Numbered from the stretch's first letter, positions 37,423 to 48,421 are shown. The stretch is DNA of 64,000 bases from Pantoea coffeiphila (GCF_016909495.1 NZ_JAFBFW010000002.1:124001-188000), one strand, 5' to 3'. Program-made: numbers and translations. The notes: a model not told the origin generated them from the sequence alone.

Positions 37423-38207
37423 GTGAGCTAAGTTCTGCTCCGGCGCGTTTGAACGCAGGGACACCGTTAAACATTAACGGTGCCAGCAAACAGTACAATG
37501 GCCGCACCGTACTGAACAGCATCGATCTGCATATTCCCTCAGGACAATTTGTGGCAGTGGTCGGCCGCAGCGGCTGCGGTAAAAGTACCCTGTTACGGCT
37601 GCTGGCCGGGTTGGAGAAAGCCAGCAGCGGCGAACTTCTGGCCGGCAGCGCACCGCTCAACGAAGCGCGCGAAGATATCCGGCTAATGTTTCAGGATGCC
37701 CGATTACTGCCGTGGAAAAGCGTCATTGATAACGTCGGCCTGGGACTAAAAGGGCGTGACTGGAAGCAAAATGCGCTGGAGGCACTTGCCGCCGTAGGGC
37801 TGGCCGATCGCGCCGGAGAATGGCCCGCGGCCCTCTCGGGCGGTCAGAAACAGCGTGTGGCACTGGCCAGAGCGCTGATTCATCGTACAGGACTGCTGCT
37901 ACTGGATGAGCCACTCGGTGCGCTGGATGCCTTAACGCGGATTGAAATGCAGGACCTGATTGAGTCGCTGTGGCAGCAGCATCACTTCACCGTACTGCTG
38001 GTGACGCACGACGTCAGCGAAGCGGTGGCGATGGCAGACCGCGTGCTGTTAATAGAGGAAGGAAATATTGGCCTCGATCTGAGCATTGACCTGCCGCGAC
38101 CACGACGGAAAGGCTCCGTACGGCTGGCCGAGCTGGAAGCCGAAGTCCTCGATCGCGTGCTGAAACGCCCGGCAGCTCCCGCTGAACCGCGCTACGCGCA
38201 GCGCTAA
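37419..38207 (+). CDS. ssuB: SsuB, ABC transporter ATPase for alkanesulfonates
   Basis: A 262-residue ABC ATPase with Walker [10 protein letters not shown] (about 49-57), Q-loop [10 protein letters not shown], signature [15 protein letters not shown], Walker [13 protein letters not shown] and H-loop LVTHDVSEA. All motifs are intact. The ATG overlaps the ssuC stop (ATGA), showing translational coupling. It is the last gene of the cluster and is followed by a strong terminator. Confidence 0.95.
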   Translation: MSELSSAPARLNAGTPLNINGASKQYNGRTVLNSIDLHIPSGQFVAVVGRSGCGKSTLLRLLAGLEKASSGELLAGSAPLNEAREDIRLMFQDARLLPWKSVIDNVGLGLKGRDWKQNALEALAAVGLADRAGEWPAALSGGQKQRVALARALIHRTGLLLLDEPLGALDALTRIEMQDLIESLWQQHHFTVLLVTHDVSEAVAMADRVLLIEEGNIGLDLSIDLPRPRRKGSVRLAELEAEVLDRVLKRPAAPAEPRYAQR

Positions 38208-38211
38208 AAAT

Positions 38212-38240
38212 AAAGGGGGCGATGTAATCGCCCCCCTTTG
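38212..38240. terminator. Bidirectional terminator between ssuB and pepN
   Basis: A stem AAAGGGGGCGAT/ATCGCCCCC(C)TTT with a GTA loop, A-rich left and T-rich right, between convergent ssuB and pepN. Confidence 0.8.
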
Positions 38241-38259
38241 CTTAACGCCGGCACCAAAT

Positions 38260-40875
38260 TCAGGCGTTCAGCGCTTTCTCGATTTTCTCGAACAAATCGC
38301 CAGAAAGCTTATCCAGCCCCTTCAACTGCTCCAGCGCTTTACGCATCAGCGCCTGGCGGGAGGCATCGTAACGCTTCAGACGAATCAGCGGTTCGATCAG
38401 CCGCGCCGCAATCTGCGGATTGCGGGTATTCAGATCGGTCAGCATTTCAACCAGGAACTGATAGCCGCTGCCGTCCTGCGCGTGGAACGCCGACGGATTG
38501 GCTGCAGCAAACGCACCAACAAGCGAACGAACGCGGTTCGGGTTGCCGAGGGTGAAGGAGCGGTGATTCAGCAACGCTCTCACCTGGGTCAACACATCCT
38601 CAGCCGGGCTGGTTGCCTGCAGGGCAAACCATTTGTCCATCACCAGTCCGTCATGATGCCAGCGCTCATCAAACGCCGCCAGCAGCTCAGTACGGCACGG
38701 CAGCTGTGCTGCGACAGACGCGGCCAGCGCGGCGATACTGTCGGTCATATTGTTAGCATGGTGATACTGATCGCTGACCAGCTTATCCGCCGCCGCCGCA
38801 TCACCGAACGCCAGATAGCTCAGGCAGACGTTTTTCAGCGCGCGCTGACCGATATCCGCATGTTCAATGCGATATTCAGCGGTTTGATTAGCCCGGTATA
38901 CTGCCAGCAGCTCATCCGTCAGTTCCTCAGCCAGCGTGCGTACCAGCGCTTCACGCACCGCCGCGATCGCCTGCGGATCGATGGTATCGAACAGCTCGGC
39001 AATTTCATTTTCACTTGGCAGCGTCAGGATTAACGCCATCAGCGCCGGATCGCTGTTCTCTTCTAACAGCACTGCACGGAAGGCATCCGCCACGTGCAGC
39101 GGCAGAGAAAGCGGCTGCCCTTGCTGATAGCGGGCAACGTTCAGCCGGATATGATTCACCATCAGACTCTGCGCGGCATCCCAGCGCGAAAAATCGTTAC
39201 GCGCGTGGCGCATCAGGAAGGTGAGCTGCGCGTCGCTCCAGTTGTAATCCAGTTTGACCGGTGCGGAGAACTCACGCAGCAGCGAAGGTACGGGCTGGAC
39301 TGGAACGCCATCGAAAACAAACGTCTGGAAGCTTTCGGTAACGTTCAGCACGTTATGCAACGGATGACCATTGTGCTGAAGCGGGATTGGCTGGCCTTTA
39401 TTGTCGTACAGTTCAATATCCAGCGGAATATGCAGCGGCAGCTTCTCCTGACGATCGGCGGTCGGCGGCGTCATCTGGGTAACGTGCAGCGTGTACTGCT
39501 CAAGCTCAGGGTTATAGTCATCGCGCACGGACAGTACCGGTGTGCCCGACTGGCTGTACCAGCGGCGGAACTGCGACAGATCGACATTCGATGCGTCTTC
39601 CATCGCCTGCACAAAGTCATCACAGGTAGCCGCACTGCCGTCATGACGTTCGAAATAGAGCTGCATGCCTTTCTGGAAGCCTGCTTCACCCAGCAGCGTG
39701 TGCATCATACGGATCACTTCCGAACCTTTTTCATACACCGTCAGCGTGTAGAAGTTGTTCATCTCGATCACCTGCTCCGGGCGAATCGGATGCGCCATCG
39801 GGCTGGCATCTTCCGCAAACTGCGCGCCGCGCATCACGCGCACGTTGTCAATACGGTTAACCGGGCGGGAGCCCAGATCGGAACTGAACTCCTGATCGCG
39901 GAACACGGTCAGCCCCTCTTTCAGGCTGAGCTGGAACCAGTCGCGGCAGGTCACGCGGTTTCCAGTCCAGTTATGGAAATATTCGTGGCCGATCACCGCC
40001 TCAATACCGAGATAATCTTTATCGGTCGCGGTTTCCGCCTTCGCCAGTACGTATTTAGAGTTAAAAACGTTCAGGCCTTTATTTTCCATGGCGCCCATGT
40101 TGAAGAAATCAACGGCCACGATCATAAAGATATCCAGGTCATATTCCAGACCGAAACGTTCTTCATCCCACTTCATGCTGTTTTTCAGCGAGGTCATCGC
40201 CCAGTCGGCGCGGTCAAGGTTGCCACGATCGACAAAGATCTCCAGCGCCACATCGCGACCGGAACGGGTGTGGAAACTGTCACGCAGCACGTCGAAATCA
40301 CCGGCAACCAGCGCAAACAGGTAGCAAGGTTTCGGGAACGGGTCCTGCCATTTGGTCCAGTGACGGCCCCCTTCAAGTTCGCCGCCATCAATTCGGTTGC
40401 CGTTCGACAGTAAATAAGGATACAACGCCTGCTCGGCAATAATGGTCGTCGTGAAGCGGGCCAGGACGTCCGGGCGGTCAAGATACCAGGTTATATGGCG
40501 GAAACCTTCCGCTTCACACTGGGTACACAGGGCCTCGCCGGATTTGTACAATCCCTCAAGTGCGGTGTTTTTATCCGGGTGGATCTCATTGACAATCTTT
40601 AGCGTAAACACGTCAGGCAGGTGGCTGATAATTAACGCCCCCTCTTCCAGCCGATAATGCTCCCAGGGCTGTTCATCGACGGCAATCGACACCAGCGACA
40701 GATCTTCGCCGTCCAGACGCAGCTCGGCGTCAGAGTGCGCCAGTCGCTTAATCTGACTTACGGCGGTCACCCTGGTAGTACTGGCATTAAGATCGAACGT
40801 CAGATCGATATCGGTAATCGTGTAGTCGGGTGCACGATAATCATGGCGATTCTTAGCTTGCGGCAGTTGCGTCAT
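38260..40875 (-). CDS. pepN: PepN, aminopeptidase N
   Basis: An 871-residue M1-family zinc metallopeptidase that removes N-terminal residues from peptides in the cytoplasm; E. coli PepN has 870. The substrate-amino-binding GAMENKG and the zinc motif HEYFHNWTGNRVT, with the third ligand Glu in SLKEGLTVFRDQEF, are intact. Domain order is beta saddle, catalytic thermolysin-like domain, small beta domain and C-terminal helical superhelix. It is divergent from pncB, with a 260-base shared upstream region. Confidence 0.98.
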   Translation of the reverse strand: MTQLPQAKNRHDYRAPDYTITDIDLTFDLNASTTRVTAVSQIKRLAHSDAELRLDGEDLSLVSIAVDEQPWEHYRLEEGALIISHLPDVFTLKIVNEIHPDKNTALEGLYKSGEALCTQCEAEGFRHITWYLDRPDVLARFTTTIIAEQALYPYLLSNGNRIDGGELEGGRHWTKWQDPFPKPCYLFALVAGDFDVLRDSFHTRSGRDVALEIFVDRGNLDRADWAMTSLKNSMKWDEERFGLEYDLDIFMIVAVDFFNMGAMENKGLNVFNSKYVLAKAETATDKDYLGIEAVIGHEYFHNWTGNRVTCRDWFQLSLKEGLTVFRDQEFSSDLGSRPVNRIDNVRVMRGAQFAEDASPMAHPIRPEQVIEMNNFYTLTVYEKGSEVIRMMHTLLGEAGFQKGMQLYFERHDGSAATCDDFVQAMEDASNVDLSQFRRWYSQSGTPVLSVRDDYNPELEQYTLHVTQMTPPTADRQEKLPLHIPLDIELYDNKGQPIPLQHNGHPLHNVLNVTESFQTFVFDGVPVQPVPSLLREFSAPVKLDYNWSDAQLTFLMRHARNDFSRWDAAQSLMVNHIRLNVARYQQGQPLSLPLHVADAFRAVLLEENSDPALMALILTLPSENEIAELFDTIDPQAIAAVREALVRTLAEELTDELLAVYRANQTAEYRIEHADIGQRALKNVCLSYLAFGDAAAADKLVSDQYHHANNMTDSIAALAASVAAQLPCRTELLAAFDERWHHDGLVMDKWFALQATSPAEDVLTQVRALLNHRSFTLGNPNRVRSLVGAFAAANPSAFHAQDGSGYQFLVEMLTDLNTRNPQIAARLIEPLIRLKRYDASRQALMRKALEQLKGLDKLSGDLFEKIEKALNA

Positions 40876-41137
40876 AAGTCCTTCTCACGTCGATAATTAA
40901 TTTAACATTTCAAGTTTATTCCTGTTATCGCACGGTTGCCACGTTGATTCCACACGAAACGCGGGATTGATGGAAAATGATACATACTGTTAACATGAGC
41001 ACATAATGTCCTCGACCAGCCCGTCTGAATTGTGCTGTGATCGGGTTCAATAAATGAGTATTCGGGTTATACTCCTGCGACTTTTTTCCATTTGAACCAG
41101 GGATAACGCTCTTCGCCAGAGGATGCTGAAACGCACC

Positions 41138-42343
41138 ATGACACGACACGCTTCCCCGATTTTGACTACGCTTCTGGACACCGACGCCTACAAACTTCAT
41201 ATGCAGCAGGCGGTTTTTCACCGGTATCATGACGTTACGGTTGCAGCTGAATTTCGCTGCCGTGGTGACGATATGCTGGGCCTGTATGCCGATGAAATCG
41301 TGCAGCAGATAAAGATGATGGCTACGCTGGCGTTGAACGATCAAGAGTTCACCTATCTCTCCGGCCTGCCTTTCTTTACCGCTGACTATCTCGCCTGGCT
41401 AAGGGAATTCCGATACGATCCGCAACAGGTTCAGGTACGCAATAATCTGGGCAAGCTGGATATCCGCATCAGCGGCCCGTGGCGTGAAGTAATTATGTGG
41501 GAAGTCCCACTGCTTGCGCTGATCAGTGAAGTCGTACATCGCCACCGCTCTCCGCTGGTGACGGCGGAAATGGCCGTCGATAAACTCAAAAGCAAGCTCG
41601 ACCAGTTCGCCGGTTTGACCGCCGATCTGGATATGTCGCGCTTCCGTCTGATGGACTTTGGCACACGCCGCCGCTTCTCGTGGGATGTGCATCTGGCGAT
41701 TGTCAGCACGCTGAAGCAGGATTTCCCCTGGCTGGTAGGTTCGAGCAATTATGAGATTGCCCGCCGGCTGGATATCGCGCCAATGGGGACGCAGGCCCAT
41801 GAATGGTTCCAGGCACATCAGCAAATCAGCCCGGTACTGGCGAACAGTCAGCGCGCCGCACTGCAGGCCTGGCTGGAAGAGTACCCTGATCAGTTGGGTA
41901 TCGCCCTCACCGACTGCATTACGATGGATGCCTTCCTGCGCGATTTTGGCCGCAACTTTGCCAGCGCCTATCAGGGATTGCGCCATGATTCCGGTGAGCC
42001 GCAGGAGTGGGGAGAAAAAGCGATTGCCCATTATCAGCAGTTGGGAATAGACCCGCTCAGCAAAACACTGGTGTTCTCCGATAATCTGGATCTCGACAGC
42101 GCCGTGGCGCTTTACCGCCATTTCGGCCAGCGTATTAACGTGGCGTTCGGTATTGGCACACGCCTGACCTGCGATATTCCTCAGGTTAAACCGCTAAACA
42201 TCGTCATTAAACTGGTCGAGTGTAACGGCAAACCGGTAGCCAAGCTTTCCGACAGCCCCGGCAAAACGATTTGCCAGGATCAGGCCTTCGTTCGCGCACT
42301 GCGTAAAGCCTTCGATCTGCCGCTGGTGAAGAAAGCCAGCTAG
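41138..42343 (+). CDS. pncB: PncB, nicotinate phosphoribosyltransferase
   Basis: A 401-residue enzyme that makes nicotinate mononucleotide from nicotinate and PRPP with ATP hydrolysis, the key NAD salvage step. [16 protein letters not shown] near the N-terminus and [19 protein letters not shown] with the following His (the phosphorylated-histidine region) are characteristic. An in-frame ATG five codons earlier exists; the one at 41138 (MTRHASPIL) agrees with the family, although neither has a strong ribosome-binding site. Confidence 0.95.
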   Translation: MTRHASPILTTLLDTDAYKLHMQQAVFHRYHDVTVAAEFRCRGDDMLGLYADEIVQQIKMMATLALNDQEFTYLSGLPFFTADYLAWLREFRYDPQQVQVRNNLGKLDIRISGPWREVIMWEVPLLALISEVVHRHRSPLVTAEMAVDKLKSKLDQFAGLTADLDMSRFRLMDFGTRRRFSWDVHLAIVSTLKQDFPWLVGSSNYEIARRLDIAPMGTQAHEWFQAHQQISPVLANSQRAALQAWLEEYPDQLGIALTDCITMDAFLRDFGRNFASAYQGLRHDSGEPQEWGEKAIAHYQQLGIDPLSKTLVFSDNLDLDSAVALYRHFGQRINVAFGIGTRLTCDIPQVKPLNIVIKLVECNGKPVAKLSDSPGKTICQDQAFVRALRKAFDLPLVKKAS

Positions 42344-42353
42344 GACTTCCCTC

Positions 42354-42376
42354 AGGGCCAGACGCTTTCTGGCCCT
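42354..42376 (+). terminator. Weak terminator-like hairpin after pncB
   Basis: A 9-base-pair stem AGGGCCAGA/TCTGGCCCT lies 11 bases after the pncB stop but lacks a following T-run, so it may only stabilise the 3' end of the transcript. Confidence 0.4.
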
Positions 42377-42510
42377 CAACACTGCCAATACTGAATAAAT
42401 CTCCCCACATTCATTGAATTCCTCTTGTTTCTCATCGCCCGGCAAGTAACATAGCAAGACCCAAAATTTGGGGTAACCATTCCTATTCAGATCAATAGTG
42501 AGAGACTTAT

Positions 42511-43911
42511 ATGAGCGTTGTGCCTGTAGCGGATGTACTGCACGGCCGGGTTGCGGTTGACAGCGAAGTCACCGTACGTGGCTGGGTGCGTACCCGAAGA
42601 GATTCAAAAGCCGGTATTTCCTTTATCGCCGTTTATGACGGCTCCTGCTTTAATCCCGTTCAGGCTGTGGTCAATAATTCTCTGAATAATTATCAGGATG
42701 AAGTACTGCGTCTGACCACTGGCTGTTCCGTGATTGTTACCGGCAAAGTAGTGGAATCTCCGGGCGAAGGACAGAGCTTTGAGATTCAGGCGACCCACGT
42801 AGAAGTGGTTGGCTGGGTGGACGATCCGGATACTTATCCGATGGCGGCTAAGCGCCACAGCATTGAATATCTGCGAGAAGTGGCTCACCTGCGCCCGCGT
42901 ACCAACCTGATTGGCGCGGTTGCCCGCGTGCGCCATACGCTGGCCCAGGCGCTGCATCGCTTCTTCGACGAGCAGGGGTTCTTCTGGGTTTCTACTCCGC
43001 TGATCACCGCTTCCGATACCGAAGGTGCCGGTGAGATGTTCCGCGTATCCACGCTGGATCTGGAAAACCTGCCGCGCACGCCGGAAGGCAAGGTCAACTA
43101 CGAAGAAGATTTCTTCGGCAGAGAGTCGTTCCTGACCGTATCCGGCCAGCTGAACGGCGAAACCTACGCCAGCGCAATCTCTAAAATTTACACCTTCGGT
43201 CCAACCTTCCGCGCCGAGAACTCTAACACCAGCCGTCACCTGGCTGAGTTTTGGATGCTGGAGCCGGAAATCGCCTTTGCCGATCTGGAAGATAACGCCG
43301 CGCTGGCCGAAGCGATGCTGAAATACGTCTTTAAAGCCGTATTGGAAGAGCGTGCCGATGATATGGCCTTCTTCGCCGAGCGCGTAGATAAAGAAGCCAT
43401 CACTCGCCTGGAGCGGTTTGTTACCACCGATTTTGCCCAGGTCGATTACACCGAAGCGGTAGAAATCCTGCTGGCATCCGGCCAGACCTTTGAGAACCCG
43501 GTTTCATGGGGTATCGATCTCTCCTCTGAGCACGAACGTTACCTGGCCGAGAAACACTTCAAGGCCCCGGTGGTAGTGAAAAACTATCCGAAAGACATCA
43601 AAGCGTTCTATATGCGCCTGAACGATGACGGCAAAACCGTTGCGGCGATGGACGTTCTGGCTCCGGGAATTGGTGAAATCATCGGAGGTTCCCAGCGTGA
43701 AGAGCGTTTAGACGTTCTTGATGCACGTCTGGCCGAAATGGGACTGAATAAAGAAGATTACTGGTGGTATCGCGATCTTCGTCGTTACGGTACCGTTCCT
43801 CACTCAGGGTTCGGTTTAGGTTTCGAACGATTAATCGCCTATGTCACCGGGGTACAAAATGTAAGGGATGTTATCGCATTCCCACGTACGCCGCGGAATG
43901 CTTCTTTCTGA
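42511..43911 (+). CDS. asnS: AsnS, asparaginyl-tRNA synthetase
   Basis: A 466-residue class IIb synthetase, exact family length. The N-terminal OB-fold anticodon-binding domain (about 1-110) includes [16 protein letters not shown]; the catalytic domain carries motif 2 ([19 protein letters not shown]) and motif 3 ([15 protein letters not shown]). It charges tRNA-Asn. It is a single-gene unit between pncB and ompF, as in E. coli, and ends in a strong terminator. Confidence 0.98.
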   Translation: MSVVPVADVLHGRVAVDSEVTVRGWVRTRRDSKAGISFIAVYDGSCFNPVQAVVNNSLNNYQDEVLRLTTGCSVIVTGKVVESPGEGQSFEIQATHVEVVGWVDDPDTYPMAAKRHSIEYLREVAHLRPRTNLIGAVARVRHTLAQALHRFFDEQGFFWVSTPLITASDTEGAGEMFRVSTLDLENLPRTPEGKVNYEEDFFGRESFLTVSGQLNGETYASAISKIYTFGPTFRAENSNTSRHLAEFWMLEPEIAFADLEDNAALAEAMLKYVFKAVLEERADDMAFFAERVDKEAITRLERFVTTDFAQVDYTEAVEILLASGQTFENPVSWGIDLSSEHERYLAEKHFKAPVVVKNYPKDIKAFYMRLNDDGKTVAAMDVLAPGIGEIIGGSQREERLDVLDARLAEMGLNKEDYWWYRDLRRYGTVPHSGFGLGFERLIAYVTGVQNVRDVIAFPRTPRNASF

Positions 43912-43946
43912 TTTTAGAATTAAATATAAGAAATTCATATATATAC

Positions 43947-43976
43947 AAAGGCCAGCCTCGCTGGCCTTTTTTTATT
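43947..43976 (+). terminator. Terminator of asnS
   Basis: AAGGCCAGC-CTC-GCTGGCCTT followed by seven T, 36 bases after the asnS stop. Confidence 0.9.
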
Positions 43977-44010
43977 TTTGTAAATTTTGAGTTCACTCAC
44001 AAAGTTCCCT

Positions 44011-44050
44011 GTTTTTTACATCTTGTTACACACATTTTCCTCTTGTAACC
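44011..44050 (+). promoter_or_regulatory. Candidate OmpR-binding region of ompF
   Basis: Two adjacent repeats, TTTTTTACATCTTGTTACACAC and TTTTCCTCTTGTAACC, resemble the OmpR F-box pattern (TTTACTTTTGGTTACA). The region lies about 160-200 bases before the porin start, at the same relative place as in E. coli ompF. The sequence from 44090 (GAATGGAAAGATG, AGACACCAAACTCTCATCA) onward is also strongly conserved with the E. coli leader. Confidence 0.55.
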
Positions 44051-44194
44051 AGAATAGGATATTAGTAGCATTTTCCAACTAGATTAACCGCGCTACGAAT
44101 GGAAAGATGCGTGCAGACACAGGAAGACACCAAACTCTCATCATGGTTCTGTAACGAATTATTGACGGCAGTGGCAGGTGTCCAAATAACTCCA

Positions 44195-44216
44195 ATGAGG
44201 GTAATAAAAAATGATG
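44195..44216 (+). promoter_or_regulatory. ompF translation-initiation region, candidate MicF target
   Basis: ATGAGGGTAATAAAAAATG is almost identical to the E. coli ompF segment with which the antisense RNA MicF pairs to block translation. MicF control here is inferred from that conservation; micF itself is not in the window. Confidence 0.55.
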
Positions 44217-45329
44217 AAGCGCAACATTCTTGCAGTGGTAATCCCAGCTCTGTTAGCAGCTGGTGCAGCCAACGCAGCAGAAATCTACAACAAAGACGGC
44301 AACAAACTGGATCTTTACGGTAAAGTTGATGCGCGTCACACTTTCTCTGACAACGCTGGCGATGACGGCGATGCAACTTATGTGCGTTTCGGTTTTAAAG
44401 GCGAAACTCAGATTAATGACCAGCTGACCGGTTACGGCCAGTGGGAATACAACATTCAGGCTAACCACACTGAAGGCGGCGCTGACGTGCAGTCTGGTAA
44501 CAAAACCCGTCTGGGCTTTGCTGGTCTGAAATTCGGTGACGCTGGTTCATTCGACTACGGTCGTAACTACGGCGTGATCTACGACGCAATGTCTTACACT
44601 GACCAGCTGCCAGTGTTCGGCGATGACACTCTGTACCAGGACAACGACAACTTCCTGATCGGTCGTTCTTCAGGTGTTGCTACTTACCGTAACAGCAACT
44701 TCTTCGGTCTGGTTGACGGCCTGAGCTTCGCTGTACAGTACCAGGGTAAAAACGAAGGTCGTGAAGCCAAGTTCCAGAACGGCGACGGCTGGGGTACTTC
44801 TGTAGCCTATGACACCGGTATCGGCATCAGCGCAGTAGGTTCTTACTTCTCAGCTAACCGTACCGTTGAGCAGAAAGAAGACGGCACCGGCGACAAAGCT
44901 GACGCATACGGCTTGGGTCTGAAATACGACGCTAACAACGTATACCTGGCAGCGTTCTACGGTGAATCCCGTAACACCACCAACTACGGTGCAAGCAACG
45001 CAGCTGTAACCAACATCGCTGCTAACAAAACGACTAACTTCGAAGTGGTTGCACAGTACCAGTTCGACTTCGGTCTGCGCCCATCCATCGCTTACCTGCA
45101 GTCTAAAGGTAAGGAACTGGACGGCTTCAGCGGTAACGGTTCTACCTTCGGCGGCGGCGACGCTGACCTGGTTAAATACATCGAAGTGGGTACCTACTAC
45201 TACTTCAACAAAAACATGTCTACCTATGTTGATTACCGTATCAACCTGCTGGACGACACCGACTACACTCGTGCAGCTGGCAAATCTACCGACGATACCG
45301 TTGGTGTTGGCCTGCAGTACCAGTTCTAA
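44211..45329 (+). CDS. ompF: OmpF-type outer-membrane porin
   Basis: A 372-residue trimeric general porin with a 22-residue signal peptide ([22 protein letters not shown]). The mature protein begins [17 protein letters not shown], carries the loop-3 constriction segment ([20 protein letters not shown] region) and ends GVGLQYQF with the terminal Phe needed for outer-membrane insertion. It gives passage to small hydrophilic solutes. Position after asnS and the leader identify it as ompF rather than ompC. Codon use is that of a highly expressed gene. Confidence 0.96.
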   Translation: MMKRNILAVVIPALLAAGAANAAEIYNKDGNKLDLYGKVDARHTFSDNAGDDGDATYVRFGFKGETQINDQLTGYGQWEYNIQANHTEGGADVQSGNKTRLGFAGLKFGDAGSFDYGRNYGVIYDAMSYTDQLPVFGDDTLYQDNDNFLIGRSSGVATYRNSNFFGLVDGLSFAVQYQGKNEGREAKFQNGDGWGTSVAYDTGIGISAVGSYFSANRTVEQKEDGTGDKADAYGLGLKYDANNVYLAAFYGESRNTTNYGASNAAVTNIAANKTTNFEVVAQYQFDFGLRPSIAYLQSKGKELDGFSGNGSTFGGGDADLVKYIEVGTYYYFNKNMSTYVDYRINLLDDTDYTRAAGKSTDDTVGVGLQYQF

Positions 45330-45371
45330 TTGCCTTTTGCCGGTGGGAATGCCCACCGCGCAATTCGCAAC

Positions 45372-45400
45372 AAACGGGGCTTCGGCCCCGTTTTTGTTTT
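45372..45400 (+). terminator. Terminator of ompF
   Basis: AACGGGGC-TTCG-GCCCCGTT with a UUCG tetraloop followed by T5GT4, 43 bases after the porin stop. Confidence 0.9.
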
Positions 45401-45560
45401 TAATCATCCCGGCCCCGCCAATTTACAGCCCATTACACAAACTCTGCGATCCCCTTCCCAGCCCGGTGATAAATCCACGCTCGTCAGAATATAAAGGCTG
45501 ATATTTCCAACAGCTACCGTACACTCATTCTCAGGCAAGGACCTGCATAAGGAAGAGAGT

Positions 45561-45851
45561 ATGGACATCATGATCAATCGTATTGAACAGCTTGAAAAAG
45601 ACACCGGCCAAATTAAAATCGACCTCGCCTGTCTGACGGCACGCTCAGAAACATTCGCCACTAAAACTGATTTGGCGGAGCTGAGAACGGAAATGCATCA
45701 GAGCCTGGTGGGCATCCATAAAGAAATGGGCGGCATGCACAAAGAGATTGGCAATATGCACCGAGAGATAGCTAACCAGACTCGCTGGATAATTGCTACC
45801 GCCGTCGCCATTGCCGCTACCTGCATGACCATCGTCAAAGTTTTCTTTTAA
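45561..45851 (+). CDS. Small coiled-coil protein with a C-terminal membrane anchor, function unknown
   Basis: A 96-residue protein that I do not recognise as a named gene. Residues 1-75 are charged and heptad-like (RIEQLEKDTGQIKIDL, then KTDLAELRTEMHQSL and three MHKE/MHRE units), suggesting a coiled coil. Residues 76-95 (IIATAVAIAATCMTIVKVFF) form one membrane helix at the very end, so it should be tail-anchored with the coiled coil in the cytoplasm. GGAAGAGAG lies before the ATG, so translation is credible. Similar short proteins occur near prophages and scattered in enterobacterial genomes. It is not part of the usual ompF-aspC gene order. An in-frame ATG three codons in is an alternative start. 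Confidence 0.7.
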   Translation: MDIMINRIEQLEKDTGQIKIDLACLTARSETFATKTDLAELRTEMHQSLVGIHKEMGGMHKEIGNMHREIANQTRWIIATAVAIAATCMTIVKVFF

Positions 45852-45962
45852 TGAAGCTTGATCTTTACCCGGCTTTTTTAGCGCAAACGGTTGGCAATTT
45901 CAGCTTTCTGACGGTAACCTGATTGCTCACTTCGCTTTAGATTAAGCTAACGGACTTCAATT

Positions 45963-47153
45963 ATGTTTGAACGTATTGCAGCTGCACCCGCCGATCCCAT
46001 TCTTGGTTTAGCCGACCTGTTTCGTGCTGACGATCGCCCAAATAAGATCAACCTCGGTATCGGGGTGTATAAAGATGAAACCGGCAAAACGCCGGTGCTG
46101 GCCAGCGTAAAAAAAGCTGAGCAGTATCTGCTGGAAAACGAAACAACCAAAAATTACCTCAGCATTGACGGTATCGCTGACTTTGCTCGCTGTACGCAGG
46201 AACTCCTGTTTTCAGCCGACAGCGCCATCATCAGCACTAAACGTGCGCGCACGGCGCAAACGCCAGGTGGTACCGGCGCGCTGCGTATTGCTGCGGATTT
46301 TATTGCTAACCAGACCAGCGCTAAACGCGTTTGGGTGAGCAATCCTAGCTGGCCGAATCATAAGAACGTGTTTGCCGCTGCCGGGCTGGAAGTCTGTGAA
46401 TACGCGTATTACGATGCCGCTAATCATGCTCTCGATTTTGATGCACTGGTCAGCAGCCTGGACGCCGCGCAGGCCGGAGACGTGGTTCTGTTCCACGGCT
46501 GCTGCCATAACCCGACCGGTATCGACCCAACGGCAGAACAGTGGGAAGCACTGGCAAAACTGTCGCTGGCTAAAGGATGGCTTCCGCTGTTCGACTTCGC
46601 CTATCAGGGCTTCGCACGTGGCCTGGAAGAAGACGCAGAAGGCCTGCGCATCTTTGCCGCCAGCCACCAGGAGCTGATTGTTTGTAGTTCCTACTCGAAG
46701 AACTTTGGCCTGTATAACGAGCGCGTAGGCGCATTTACGCTGGTGGCCGCTGAAACAGCCGTTGCGGATACCGCATTCAGCCAGGTTAAAGCGACAATTC
46801 GCGCTAACTACTCTAACCCACCGTCTCACGGTGCGGCTGTCGTCGCGATTATCCTCAGTAACGCGGCTCTTCGCGCGCTATGGGAACAGGAACTGGCCGA
46901 TATGCGCCAGCGCATCCAGCGCATGCGTCAGCTGTTTGTTAATACGCTGCAGGAAAAAGGCGCGAAGGGTGATTTCAGCTTTATCATCAGCCAGAACGGA
47001 ATGTTCTCATTCAGCGGCCTGACAAAAGACCAGGTCGTACGCCTGCGTGATGAGTTTGGTGTCTATGCGGTTAATTCCGGTCGCGTTAACGTGGCGGGTA
47101 TGACACCTGATAATATGTCACCGCTGTGTGAAGCAATCGTCGCCGTACTGTAA
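45963..47153 (+). CDS. aspC: AspC, aspartate aminotransferase
   Basis: A 396-residue class-I PLP aminotransferase, exact family length, that interconverts aspartate and oxaloacetate with glutamate and 2-oxoglutarate. The PLP lysine is in [14 protein letters not shown] (about residue 246), and [11 protein letters not shown] and the C-terminal Arg of [10 protein letters not shown] are conserved. It ends in a terminator and converges on gloC. Confidence 0.97.
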   Translation: MFERIAAAPADPILGLADLFRADDRPNKINLGIGVYKDETGKTPVLASVKKAEQYLLENETTKNYLSIDGIADFARCTQELLFSADSAIISTKRARTAQTPGGTGALRIAADFIANQTSAKRVWVSNPSWPNHKNVFAAAGLEVCEYAYYDAANHALDFDALVSSLDAAQAGDVVLFHGCCHNPTGIDPTAEQWEALAKLSLAKGWLPLFDFAYQGFARGLEEDAEGLRIFAASHQELIVCSSYSKNFGLYNERVGAFTLVAAETAVADTAFSQVKATIRANYSNPPSHGAAVVAIILSNAALRALWEQELADMRQRIQRMRQLFVNTLQEKGAKGDFSFIISQNGMFSFSGLTKDQVVRLRDEFGVYAVNSGRVNVAGMTPDNMSPLCEAIVAVL

Positions 47154-47172
47154 TTCGCTACGGATGAAATAA

Positions 47173-47198
47173 TAAAGCCTGCGTTTGCAGGCTTTTTT
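47173..47198 (+). terminator. Terminator of aspC
   Basis: AAGCCTGC-GTTT-GCAGGCTT followed by six T, 20 bases after the aspC stop; it ends next to the gloC stop and may serve both. Confidence 0.88.
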
Positions 47199-47200
47199 AT

Positions 47201-47830
47201 TTATTGCAGGAAAGGATTGCTGATTCTTTCCCGCCCAAGCGTTGAGATTGGGCCGTGACCGGGAATGAACGTCACGTCATCACCCAGTGGTAACAGCTTC
47301 GTATGGATAGAAGCGATCAAATCGCTGTGGCTGCCCTGTGGGAAATCAGACCGCCCTACACCACCGTTGAAAATGACGTCGCCAGAAACCAGCAGCCGAC
47401 CAACCCGGTCAAAAAACACGATGTGGCCTGGGGTATGTCCCGGGCAAAGCAGGACTTCCAGCGTAACGTTACCTACAGACACCGTTTCGCCCTCTTCCAG
47501 CCAGCGATCTGGCGTCAGGGGGGCACAGTAACCAAAGCCAAACATCTGACTCTGAGTCGGTAATCCTTCCAGCCAGAACAGGTCAGCTTTATGAGGTCCG
47601 ACAATCTTAACGCCGTAGTACTCTGCTAACTCGGCGGCGGCCCCGACGTGATCGAGATGCCCGTGGGTCAACAGAATCTGCTTCAGTTCCACATTCAGAG
47701 CGGCAATTTCTTGTTTGATCTTGTCCGCATCACCACCCGGATCGACCAGAGCGGCTTCCCGGGTTTCCGGGCACCAAATCACCGAACAGTTCTGCGAGAA
47801 AGCCGTAACGGGAATAATATGATAGTTCAT
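47201..47830 (-). CDS. gloC: GloC, hydroxyacylglutathione hydrolase (type II glyoxalase)
   Basis: A 209-residue metallo-beta-lactamase-fold enzyme (formerly YcbL) that hydrolyses S-lactoylglutathione. The metal motif THGHLDHVG (His56, His58, Asp60, His61) is intact, with further ligands in [11 protein letters not shown] and the distal PGHGP. It works downstream of glyoxalase I in detoxifying methylglyoxal, the product of MgsA encoded about 35 kb away. Confidence 0.94.
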   Translation of the reverse strand: MNYHIIPVTAFSQNCSVIWCPETREAALVDPGGDADKIKQEIAALNVELKQILLTHGHLDHVGAAAELAEYYGVKIVGPHKADLFWLEGLPTQSQMFGFGYCAPLTPDRWLEEGETVSVGNVTLEVLLCPGHTPGHIVFFDRVGRLLVSGDVIFNGGVGRSDFPQGSHSDLIASIHTKLLPLGDDVTFIPGHGPISTLGRERISNPFLQ

Positions 47831-47872
47831 AACGCTCCACTGCCGGCAACGACAAAAGGCCGGCGTTCCATT

Positions 47873-48421
47873 TTACCAGTGCCTTACAGGACCGGTATCA
47901 ATATGCACAAAGTTGCTACTCGGATAGTATCCTACACCACCCGCTCGCAGAGCGAGAGCAGCTTTGCGCACATTGCTGAGAGCAATGCCGTCAATATGGA
48001 AATCCATCGCCTGCCCGAGGGTATGGTAGCTGTGTTTAGCCACGCCACGGCTATGGGATCGCAGGGAGTTATTTGTGGCCAGTGAACGATAGCCTGAAAT
48101 CAACTGTACAGGTTTACGAGTATCCAGCATGGTCTGCAAACGGAAGAGCTGATCAAAGAGATGTGGATCGATAGTTTTTATTTTGTTCGCCCGGTAATCG
48201 CGGAAAAAATGATTAAGACGAACCAGCTCGTCCTTGTCATATTTTTTACCATTAAAAAATTCCGTTTTCAGGCTTTCACCGGTATTCAGATTGCTTAGCG
48301 TCAATACCCGAGGACGGGAGGTGGAAAGCGAAGCAAATGCCTGTGTCGGAAGGAGAGCAACGCCAAGCGCAGCCCCCCCTAACGCCAACAATTTACGGCG
48401 GTTAGAGTCGAATTTGTCCAT
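47873..48421 (-). CDS. mepK: MepK (YcbK), murein endopeptidase for 3-3 crosslinks
   Basis: A 182-residue exported protein with a Tat-type signal peptide (twin Arg in SNRRKLLALGG, hydrophobic core, AFA near residue 30). The peptidase M15-like domain keeps His133, Asp140 and His173, the zinc ligands known from MepK. In E. coli MepK cleaves mDAP-mDAP (3-3) crosslinks in peptidoglycan. It lies directly downstream of ldtD, whose product makes such crosslinks, on the same strand but behind a terminator. Confidence 0.93.
   Translation of the reverse strand: MDKFDSNRRKLLALGGAALGVALLPTQAFASLSTSRPRVLTLSNLNTGESLKTEFFNGKKYDKDELVRLNHFFRDYRANKIKTIDPHLFDQLFRLQTMLDTRKPVQLISGYRSLATNNSLRSHSRGVAKHSYHTLGQAMDFHIDGIALSNVRKAALALRAGGVGYYPSSNFVHIDTGPVRHW

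Noticed and set aside
39094-40413. 439-codon open frame on the plus strand
   Set aside because: It is antisense to the pepN catalytic domain and shows no protein-like motifs; a shadow of pepN.
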